A stretch of 7,663 nucleotides of DNA from JBBQQG01 sp038216175. GTDB taxonomy: Bacteria; Patescibacteriota; Saccharimonadia; Saccharimonadales; OMJO01. Below the pieces are notes generated by a model. It had not been told where the DNA came from. It was given only the letters and a program-made list of their open reading frames with translations, and made no database searches. Below, piece after piece: positions 1 through 5,344 of the stretch (position 1 is its first letter; each line of letters starts with the position of its first letter). The translations under genes and the position numbers were made by a program. The DNA lies in NCBI GenBank assembly GCA_038216175.1, contig JBBQQG010000029.1, forward strand, positions 1 to 7,663. Direction: 5' to 3'.

Positions 1-417
1 CAGCTGCTTAATAAGTAAAGCAACGTAATGTCCTCCAGGCGATAATCCCGTATTATCAATAAATCTTAGCTTTAAATTTTTCGATTGGTGGGCAGTCAAA
101 CTAAAATCAGTCTCCGAAATACTTATCGCTTTGGAGATATTCGGGTCTGTGATATCTTTAGCAGCCAGATGTCCATTCTGAGGATCGACTGAATATAGTC
201 CGGCTGAAAGTTCAATCGATACATTCTGATCATTTCGAATACTGATTGCAGAATCCTGAACTGGGGCCAAGCTGGTTAATGATACATTTAAAAACCCCGG
301 CGAAACTGTGATTCCGGCATTTGCTGCCGCAGAAACATGTTTTACCCCGAAAAAACATATTCCAATAAAAATGAGTAAAAATTTACTCCTGATCTGGCGA
401 TGTGTCTTTTTTGCCAC
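1..417 (-). CDS. Secreted DUF916-like β-sandwich protein, N-terminal part (cut by window edge)
   Basis: This open frame of 139 codons runs off the left edge, so the C-terminus is missing. I choose the GTG at 417-415 because it is the only standard start between an in-frame TAA just upstream and the signal peptide. It gives a basic N-terminus (MAKKTHRQIRSK), a hydrophobic core (FLLIFIGICFF) and a likely cleavage region around VSAAANA. The Shine-Dalgarno is weak (GAAAG). The mature part begins ITVSPGFLNVSL and continues with an 'S.SIRN' strand, a 'VDPQNG' turn, 'ISISETDFSL' and 'LSPGGHYVALL'. Much of this order matches the N-terminal domain of the adjacent protein at 383-1456 (ISPSPII, TIRN, VSSVTG, IKVSEP), so I read the two as tandem paralogues of DUF916/WxL-interacting-protein type. 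The start overlaps the end of that upstream gene by 35 nt, which suggests translational coupling. The frame and export signal are seen directly; the family call is inference from remembered sequence patterns. Confidence 0.72.
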   Translation of the reverse strand, partial: MAKKTHRQIRSKFLLIFIGICFFGVKHVSAAANAGITVSPGFLNVSLTSLAPVQDSAISIRNDQNVSIELSAGLYSVDPQNGHLAAKDITDPNISKAISISETDFSLTAHQSKNLKLRFIDNTGLSPGGHYVALLIKQL

Positions 418-1456
418 GGCGCTTTCTGTTAATGGTTTTTATCGGTTTACGGATAATTGTAACTGCTCCAGTAATAAGAATTAAAATCACAACCAATCCG
501 ATAATAATCAACTTCCAGGGAATTACCCAAAATCCGATGATAGCCTCAACCGGTACATCCCGTTGACCGTCGTTATAAACTGCTATTAATTTTGCGTAAT
601 AATGGCCGAAACGGAAATTCTGAGCATTTGACCAGTCCCATACCAAAGATTTTTTCGGTAATGTATTATCGGCAGACTTAATCTCTTTATAGATTGGGAA
701 GCCGTCTTGCCAATCAGAAGTTAGATTACGACTTACATCCGGTAGTAAATATGCTCCGGAATTATTAAAATTAATAACAGATATCGGTTGCGAAGAGTTT
801 ATATTTCTTTGAATATAAATATTTCCAAATGGTTGGACAATAGTATTTCCTGTGTTTCTTAGTTTAATTGTAAAACTTGCCGGTAGATATTCGTATAACT
901 GTCGGGATGTACTAAATTCCGAAATAGTAAATTTTCTTTGTACCCCAGGTCGATCTACCGTTAAAAGTACAAAAACAGCGACAGATCCTTTAAGTTTAGT
1001 TTTACCGGTTACGGCTGTAGATTCGGTTTGACGGCTTAGTTCTACTGCAAAACTATAGCTAAAACCGACAGAGGTAGGGGGATTTATCGCTATATGCTCA
1101 GTAGCATAAGCTCCAGACAGTATTGTTACGGTAGGTTCAGAAACTTTAATCCAGTCCGTAACGTCGCTAGGAGGTTCGTCAGTTAAATTAATCTGACCGG
1201 TAACACTGCTGACATTAAATTTTTTTAATTCGACTTTCAGCGTTTCTGCCTGGGGCGAATTATTTCTGATAGTAAAATCGGTTGAACGCGAGACTCCCGG
1301 TTTAATTACATCGATAATCGGCGATGGAGATATTTGAAGTGAGAACGAGCCGTTGTTAGTCTGAGCAGCTGCCAAAGGAACTGAAAATATAGAAAAAAAT
1401 AGTACCGTGATTAGCGGTAGAATAAACAGTCTCTCCCTCTGATGAATTCTTATCAT
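383..1456 (-). CDS. Membrane-anchored two-domain β-sandwich surface protein, DUF916/WxL-interacting-protein-like
   Basis: The 357-aa protein has a signal peptide (residues 1-31, ending LAAA), two extracellular domains, one TM helix (about 313-335) and a short basic tail (RKPIKTINRKRRGKK). Domain 1 (about 37-170) has the look of the DUF916 peptidoglycan-binding domain of WxL-interacting proteins: ISPSPIIDVIKPG, then 'TIRNNS', then a 'SYSFAVEL' strand. Domain 2 (about 175-312) starts 'FTIKLRNTGNTIVQPFGNIYI', cited here as residues 195-215, and carries a 'LLPDVSRN' turn and a 'FGHYYAKLIAVY' strand before the 'FWVIPW' entry to the membrane. This build suggests an anchored cell-surface adhesin or scaffold with its tail in the cytoplasm. 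The ATG at 1456 has no Shine-Dalgarno; an extended -10 lies just upstream, so a very short leader is likely. The gene follows the terminator of the preceding unit and overlaps the next gene by 35 nt. Gene reality is high; the family name is tentative. Confidence 0.85.
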   Translation of the reverse strand: MIRIHQRERLFILPLITVLFFSIFSVPLAAAQTNNGSFSLQISPSPIIDVIKPGVSRSTDFTIRNNSPQAETLKVELKKFNVSSVTGQINLTDEPPSDVTDWIKVSEPTVTILSGAYATEHIAINPPTSVGFSYSFAVELSRQTESTAVTGKTKLKGSVAVFVLLTVDRPGVQRKFTISEFSTSRQLYEYLPASFTIKLRNTGNTIVQPFGNIYIQRNINSSQPISVINFNNSGAYLLPDVSRNLTSDWQDGFPIYKEIKSADNTLPKKSLVWDWSNAQNFRFGHYYAKLIAVYNDGQRDVPVEAIIGFWVIPWKLIIIGLVVILILITGAVTIIRKPIKTINRKRRGKKDTSPDQE

Positions 1457-1471
1457 AGTAACTTAGTTTTT

Positions 1472-1480
1472 AGTATATCA
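1472..1480 (-). promoter_or_regulatory. Extended -10 promoter for the 1456-383 gene
   Basis: The minus strand reads TGATATACT here, a TGn extended -10 with hexamer TATACT (5 of 6 to consensus). It starts directly after the 3' arm of the terminator hairpin. No good -35 is visible at normal spacing, which is acceptable for an extended -10. Transcription would start near 1465, leaving a leader of about 8 nt with no Shine-Dalgarno before the ATG. Confidence 0.5.
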
Positions 1481-1509
1481 AAAGCTGCTCGGTTTGAGCG
1501 AGCAGCTTT
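1481..1509 (-). terminator. Intrinsic terminator hairpin after the 2568-1531 gene
   Basis: There is a perfect 11-bp inverted repeat (AAAGCTGCTCG / CGAGCAGCTTT) around a 7-nt loop, 21 nt past the TAA of the secreted-protein gene. On the minus strand the 3' arm runs into a short U stretch (CTTTTGAT), so it should stop leftward transcription. The U-tract is short, so efficiency is uncertain. On the plus strand the following bases are CTCATATT, a poorer tract. Confidence 0.75.
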
Positions 1510-1530
1510 CTCATATTAATATATCTATTT

Positions 1531-2568
1531 TTAGAATAATCCAGCGCCGACTACAGTAATTGTATCTGCGTAGTCAGTGGCAGCCGGAGTAGATGCCTGA
1601 ATAGCAGCGTTGTTGTTTAAAGTAACTACTGCGTTATTTGCTGAACCATTTGACGAAGCGACTGACCTTAAAGTTGTATCAAGTCCGCCACCCTTACCAA
1701 GTGAGCCGCCGAGGAAACCGGCAACAGGGGCTAACGTACCGGTACCACTTGTCTGTGAAGTCGTAACGCCGAGATTATATCCTTCAGTTCCACTTACAAG
1801 TGTAGCGTTCGATCCTGGAGTTGTTGAAGCTACGGTATAGGAAGAAGAAGCTGATGTAAGACCAGTATTGGCATCTTTTGCCCATACAAACCAGCCATTT
1901 TTAGCATTGGTGTTTACTGTAACAGTTCTCGGTGTAGGAGAAGTTATAACAGAACCGGTGGCTAGTGTACCTAGAGGGTCAGTGTTAGCGCTTAGTGCAA
2001 AGCTAAATGATTGAGGAACAGTCGCACTTACCGCTATTTGATCATCGGTAATGCTAGCTGATGAATAGCTGGCAGTATCGATAGTAGCCAAACCTACGTC
2101 TCGAGTTGTTAGCGTTCCACTGTTACTACTAGTTGCACCGGCTTTAACTTGTACGGCGGCAGTGTTAATCCAGTTAAAACAATAAAGTGATCCAACTACG
2201 AGGTCGGTGCTGGGGAATGTAACGACCTGTCCAGTAACGTTAGTGGCTGTATTTATACCTAACCAAGCAAGAGCACCGGCTGGCCATGACAAGTTTGCTG
2301 TACTGACCGTAAACGTGCCAACTGCGCCTAGCGTATAACCTGCAGGGTAGGTTACTTGAACATCGTTTTCAACCAAAGCCGTGGTTGGTTTAACACAAAC
2401 TGTACCTGTTGTTGCGGTACTAACTTTCATTCTGTCGAATCTTACTAATGCTTGTGAAAGTGTAGCTGCATGTACGCTTCGGGAACTTATTACAGGTACT
2501 ATGCTGGCGACAAGAAGTACACCTATTACGGCAATATTGACAATTCTTCTACTTTTAATAGTTTGCAC
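1531..2568 (-). CDS. Secreted surface protein with C-terminal domain shared with the neighbouring FN3 protein
   Basis: The 345-aa protein has a classical signal peptide (basic MQTIKSRR, hydrophobic core NIAVIGVLLVASIVPVI, cleavage near VHA-A at 34/35) and no C-terminal TM. It is probably released or held non-covalently at the surface. The N-terminal domain (about 36-178) has two cysteines, C58 (TVCVKP) and C130 (LYCFNW), that could form a disulfide. The C-terminal domain (about 180-345) aligns by eye with the end of the 2652-3716 product: TVNTNAKNGWFVWAKDANTGL matches TLSTNALYGSSVYIKDTNSGL (217-237 and 231-251), 'EGYNLGVTTSQTSG' matches 'SGYGSIVTSTSQVSG', and both end TDYxDxxTxVxxxL(F/Y). The start is GTG, set by a GGAG Shine-Dalgarno 6 nt upstream. 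Flanking promoter candidates and a terminator make this an independent unit, possibly a highly expressed surface protein. I do not recognise a named family; the role is inferred as structural or adhesive, by analogy with WxL-type proteins. Confidence 0.88.
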   Translation of the reverse strand: MQTIKSRRIVNIAVIGVLLVASIVPVISSRSVHAATLSQALVRFDRMKVSTATTGTVCVKPTTALVENDVQVTYPAGYTLGAVGTFTVSTANLSWPAGALAWLGINTATNVTGQVVTFPSTDLVVGSLYCFNWINTAAVQVKAGATSSNSGTLTTRDVGLATIDTASYSSASITDDQIAVSATVPQSFSFALSANTDPLGTLATGSVITSPTPRTVTVNTNAKNGWFVWAKDANTGLTSASSSYTVASTTPGSNATLVSGTEGYNLGVTTSQTSGTGTLAPVAGFLGGSLGKGGGLDTTLRSVASSNGSANNAVVTLNNNAAIQASTPAATDYADTITVVGAGLF

Positions 2569-2574
2569 TTTTAT

Positions 2575-2578
2575 CTCC
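2575..2578 (-). promoter_or_regulatory. Shine-Dalgarno GGAG fixing the GTG start at 2568
   Basis: The minus strand reads ACGGAGATAAAA directly before the GTG, which puts GGAG 6 nt from the start codon. This supports the non-ATG start and the full signal peptide that follows it. Confidence 0.7.
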
Positions 2579-2593
2579 GTTAATTATTTACGT

Positions 2594-2622
2594 TTTATGC
2601 TTTAACTTTTAAAGTATGCCAA
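2594..2622 (-). promoter_or_regulatory. Candidate promoter (proximal) for the 2568-1531 gene
   Basis: A -35 TTGGCA (2617-2622, 5 of 6) and a -10 CATAAA (2594-2599, 4 of 6) are separated by exactly 17 nt. Initiation near 2587 would give an untranslated leader of about 19 nt that contains the GGAG. The spacer holds the inverted repeat ACTTT-T-AAAGT. It competes with the distal candidate below. Confidence 0.4.
2605..2615. repeat. Small inverted repeat ACTTT-T-AAAGT inside the promoter spacer
   Basis: This is a perfect 5-bp inverted repeat around a single base, lying between the -35 and -10 boxes of the proximal promoter candidate. In such AT-rich sequence it may be chance. If functional, it could be an operator half-site pair. 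Confidence 0.25.
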
Positions 2623-2645
2623 AACTATAATTAAAACACAAGCAC

Positions 2646-2674
2646 ATTATATTAATAGAGCATAACTGCAACAA
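2646..2674 (-). promoter_or_regulatory. Candidate promoter (distal) for the 2568-1531 gene
   Basis: A perfect -10 TATAAT (2646-2651) follows the TAA of the upstream gene at once. It is preceded at 17 nt by TTGTTG (2669-2674), a partial -35 within the last codons of that gene. Initiation near 2639 would leave a leader of about 70 nt with the GGAG at its end. No terminator is seen in the 83-nt gap, so read-through from the upstream gene is also possible. Confidence 0.45.
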
Positions 2675-3716
2675 AAGTGAGATTATCAGAATAATCTGTA
2701 GAAGCAGGAGTCGTGCTGGCGGCTTTTGCTTTAAATTGAGCAGTAATGCTTCCAGTATTAACAGCAGATGAAGTCTTTACAAGTGTCTGGAGAGACGAAT
2801 TTAGTGCGCCAACATTATTTGCTACCCCGTTAAAAGGCGAACTTATTGTAAAAGGTCCGCCAGAAACTTGACTAGTTGACGTAACTATTGACCCATAACC
2901 GCTACTAGCAGAACTAAGATCGGTTGACACCGAATTTATAGTAGTCCCAGCTAATATACTAGCTAACCCCGAATTAGTGTCCTTAATATATACAGAGCTT
3001 CCATAAAGCGCATTGGTAGAAAGAGTTAAAACTGCATCGGCATTAGCATTAAACACTGAACCAGCAGAAAGTCCGCTATAGCTGATTGTATAGGGCGGTG
3101 TGTTACTTATAGTAGTAGCTACTCCGAAACTAATCGTCGGTTGTACAGTAGCGACAGCTCCAGTAGACGGACCATATGCGGTCTGAGTGAAATTACCCTG
3201 CATAGCTTTTACTTTAACCTTATAGCTAGTTCCAGGAGATAGCCCAGTTATCCAAAAACCGGTAGCACCTCCCCAAGCTGTATATGTTTGAAAGTCGCCA
3301 ATCACAAGTGTCGATCCAATACTGTCATCAGATTTTACAAATAAAGTGGTAGTAAAATTATCGCTGCTGATAGCAATTGCATACTTTGTATCACTTGGAT
3401 TACTAGCAGTATTTAGTACTAAATTAAGTCGACTATACTCGCTACTAGGATTGGTAAGAGTAGGGGCTGGAGGCACATTAGAATTTTGGGTGACCGTTTC
3501 ACCGGAATTTATACTATAAGTAGATGAAGACGAACTAGTTCCACCAAGCGTTCCAGTTTCACCGTTTAGCTTATAAGACGAACTAGAAAGTGAGCCACCG
3601 CCACCGCCACCGAGATCGTATGATTTTAAAGAGTAGCTTGAGCTAGTCGGTATAGTTGCGAAAAAACTTAGACTAATTAATGCTGTTAAAAAAGTCGATA
3701 CTCCCAATCTAAACAT
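2652..3716 (-). CDS. Secreted FN3-domain protein with C-terminal domain shared with the next gene
   Basis: The 354-aa protein has a short signal peptide (MFRLGVSTFLTALISLSFFA). A low-complexity stretch (about 24-78) follows: a run of six glycines and loosely repeated 'SSSY.L/I..GET' units (SSSYSL, SSSYKLNGETG, STYSINSGETV). Next is one fibronectin type III-like domain (about 82-188, PPAPTL at the start, 'ITGLSPGTSYKVKVKA' near the end, then YGPST). The C-terminal domain (about 194-354) is homologous to that of the 1531-2568 product and ends TDYSDNLTFVAVMLY. There is no C-terminal TM and no LPxTG motif, so the shared domain is the likely attachment or assembly element. The ATG is 15 nt after the preceding stop and has no Shine-Dalgarno; an extended -10 overlaps that stop, so it may be read from a leaderless mRNA as well as by read-through. 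A surface adhesion or scaffold role is inferred. Confidence 0.87.
   Translation of the reverse strand: MFRLGVSTFLTALISLSFFATIPTSSSYSLKSYDLGGGGGGSLSSSSYKLNGETGTLGGTSSSSSTYSINSGETVTQNSNVPPAPTLTNPSSEYSRLNLVLNTASNPSDTKYAIAISSDNFTTTLFVKSDDSIGSTLVIGDFQTYTAWGGATGFWITGLSPGTSYKVKVKAMQGNFTQTAYGPSTGAVATVQPTISFGVATTISNTPPYTISYSGLSAGSVFNANADAVLTLSTNALYGSSVYIKDTNSGLASILAGTTINSVSTDLSSASSGYGSIVTSTSQVSGGPFTISSPFNGVANNVGALNSSLQTLVKTSSAVNTGSITAQFKAKAASTTPASTDYSDNLTFVAVMLY
3594..3611. repeat. Triplicate 6-bp tandem repeat encoding hexaglycine
   Basis: Three perfect copies of GCCACC on the plus strand encode six consecutive Gly residues just after the signal peptide of the FN3 protein. Copy-number change would keep the frame and only alter linker length. 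Confidence 0.7.
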
Positions 3717-3725
3717 AATAGTTTT

Positions 3726-3734
3726 ATTGTATCA
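3726..3734 (-). promoter_or_regulatory. Extended -10 (leaderless-type) for the 3716-2652 gene
   Basis: The minus strand reads TGATACAAT, a TGn extended -10 with hexamer TACAAT (5 of 6). The TGA is also the stop codon of the upstream gene. Only 9 nt separate the hexamer from the ATG, so the transcript would begin about 2 nt before or at the start codon. No -35 is evident. Confidence 0.45.
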
Positions 3735-4316
3735 CTCAGACCATTGCCAGTTAGAAATAATATTTTTTGCCTCTTGTTCTAACTGGTTAGACCGGCTGAC
3801 AGTGCTAGTTAAAACAACAGCTGCAAATTTAGATTTGTGCGACCAAAATATGCTTAGTTCGTAACTAGCTTGTGATTTTACAAAAACTAGCGAATCTGTT
3901 GGATAACTGCTGCTATCTTGTTTAACATATATATCTGGATTTCGATTCCTTAATTGTATATCAGGATTATTTAATAGCCCGTCGGTTGGTAGTTTGCCCA
4001 CGGTAATTCCAAGCTGGTCACTATCACCTCGATTTGTTGAATTTAGACTGCCCGACATAAAAACTTGCAACAATGTATTACCGTGCGATGTAAGATCCTG
4101 ATGTTTAATCAGTAGATAGTCCGGGACCATTGTCGAGAAATATGAATTTTGATAAAGCTTTACTGTGTTACCTGTAGTTATTCCCTGAACCGAAGAAATA
4201 TTTGGTTTAGTCGATACCGACTTATCGGCCCATAAAGTAAAAAAAACGAAAATTGTAAGTAAAATAATGATTAGCCCAGCAAATAGAGACCATTTAATTT
4301 TTTTACTTTTTGACAC
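3732..4316 (-). CDS. Small membrane-anchored extracytoplasmic protein of unknown function
   Basis: The 194-aa protein has a basic N-terminus (MSKSKKIK), one TM segment or uncleaved signal anchor (about 10-29, LFAGLIIILLTIFVFFTLWA) and an exported domain of about 165 residues with no cysteine. I do not recognise the family. The stretch 'VKLYQNSYFSTMVPDYLLI' (52-70) followed by alternating strands and a closing helix 'LEQEAKNIISNWQW' is reminiscent of PsbP/Mog1-like folds, but this is a weak impression. The GTG start overlaps the end of the upstream PKD gene by 14 nt, and AAGG lies 7 nt before it (AAAAGGCGGGTCC). The next in-frame ATG (in VPDY) would remove the anchor. The overlap implies co-translation with the PKD protein and perhaps a shared complex at the outer face of the membrane. 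It ends in TGA. Confidence 0.8.
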   Translation of the reverse strand: MSKSKKIKWSLFAGLIIILLTIFVFFTLWADKSVSTKPNISSVQGITTGNTVKLYQNSYFSTMVPDYLLIKHQDLTSHGNTLLQVFMSGSLNSTNRGDSDQLGITVGKLPTDGLLNNPDIQLRNRNPDIYVKQDSSSYPTDSLVFVKSQASYELSIFWSHKSKFAAVVLTSTVSRSNQLEQEAKNIISNWQWSE

Positions 4317-5307
4317 GGACCCGCCTTTTGGAAGGTCTTTTTATTACTCGAGACGAAGGATTATTGACGATATGGAATATCCAAAGACCAATTAAAGAAG
4401 AACCGACAAATATGTAACCGGCAACAATATATGTTAATCTACTCGGTCTATAAACACTTTTGCCATTAAGCGAAGTTAGGGCTGGTGTAAAAGGCAACGA
4501 AGTGCTTACTCCAAGCACAAGTGTTACTACCTTCCCATTCTTATCTGTAATTTTTAATATTATCGAAGATGAAATTAATTTATTAAATATATGTTTGATG
4601 GTTTTTATGCCAGGTGACTTGTAATTGTAGTTAGAATTTGTACCATCTCCCCAATTTACACTTAGTGAATAAGGAGAATCACCGTCTTTAATTTCAAAAG
4701 TAAAAGACATTTCTTGATTTGGAACGATAGAAATAAAGTCGGATTGACTGACAAGCTGAAGTGGGAGCTGTTCATCAGCATTGCTCACCTGCTGTTGGGC
4801 AGGAGTAATTTTAGATATTCCATTTGATCCGGATGATGAAATAGGTACTGGAAGCCTAAAAGTAATCGATACATTTTGTCCGTCAGGTCCGAAGTCAGAT
4901 GTTATGTTTTCAATTTTTGAGTAAATTATATTCTGGCCGTTGATAAGCTGAACGTTAACGCTAAACAAACCTAATGGGCTGCAGACCGTCGAGCCCAATA
5001 GAGTATCACCTCTCCAAATTGTAATTATTAGTGCTGGCACCGTTACTTCACACGATCCATTGACAGCTATTTGATCGGCTGATACCGATAAATTATTGAG
5101 CGAAGGATCTGTTACTGCCGGCTGAGTCGGCAAAACTGCCGATACTTTTGCCGATACGTCTAAATTGTCTGCCGTCACTCTATTTACAGCCGCAATAAAG
5201 AACATGCCAATGATAAAAAGAAAAAACAAACCATGAAAAGAAGTTTGGCTATGAGGTAATTTTTTACCGGTATGTTTATGATGTTGCAAGCGAAGCAACT
5301 TATGCAT
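4303..5307 (-). CDS. Double-TM surface protein with Ig-like and PKD domains
   Basis: The 334-aa protein has a basic N-terminus with five histidines and a hydrophobic signal or anchor (about 25-41, GLFFLFIIGMFFIAAV). An Ig-like domain (about 50-150) contains C86 and C109, spaced 23 residues apart and likely disulfide-bonded. A linker rich in Ser, Gly and Gln (about 155-182) precedes a PKD domain (about 185-268) with the hallmark WGDGT at 219-223. A second TM (about 291-313) and a strongly basic tail (KRPSKRRVRVKK) complete the protein, with the tail predicted inside the cell. PKD and Ig-like domains usually mediate protein-protein or carbohydrate contacts at the surface. The start is ATG at 5307; the AAAGG before it is only 2 nt away, too close for normal use, and TACAAT sits 7 nt upstream, so a leaderless mRNA is likely. 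It follows the permease gene by 37 nt and overlaps the next gene by 14 nt. Confidence 0.86.
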   Translation of the reverse strand: MHKLLRLQHHKHTGKKLPHSQTSFHGLFFLFIIGMFFIAAVNRVTADNLDVSAKVSAVLPTQPAVTDPSLNNLSVSADQIAVNGSCEVTVPALIITIWRGDTLLGSTVCSPLGLFSVNVQLINGQNIIYSKIENITSDFGPDGQNVSITFRLPVPISSSGSNGISKITPAQQQVSNADEQLPLQLVSQSDFISIVPNQEMSFTFEIKDGDSPYSLSVNWGDGTNSNYNYKSPGIKTIKHIFNKLISSSIILKITDKNGKVVTLVLGVSTSLPFTPALTSLNGKSVYRPSRLTYIVAGYIFVGSSLIGLWIFHIVNNPSSRVIKRPSKRRVRVKK

Positions 5308-5314
5308 AGCCTTT

Positions 5315-5320
5315 ATTGTA
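5315..5320 (-). promoter_or_regulatory. -10 box placing the transcript start at the ATG of the PKD gene
   Basis: TACAAT (5 of 6) lies on the minus strand with exactly 7 nt (AAAGGCT) before the ATG, the spacing expected for a leaderless transcript. No convincing -35 or TGn is seen. Read-through from the ABC operon is the alternative, as no terminator lies in the 37-nt gap. Confidence 0.35.
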
Positions 5321-5344
5321 ACAACTTTTATTTAAATTACTTGA

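Noticed and set aside
1610..1840. Plus-strand open frame of 76 codons within the secreted-protein gene
   Set aside because: It lies antisense to a well-supported gene with signal peptide and conserved C-terminal domain; it has no recognisable start signal or domain and is a shadow of Ser/Thr/Ala-rich coding sequence.
2381..2605. Plus-strand open frame of 74 codons with a hydrophobic C-terminal part
   Set aside because: The hydrophobic stretch is the reverse-complement reading of the signal-peptide region of the minus-strand gene, and the frame runs through its Shine-Dalgarno and promoter area.
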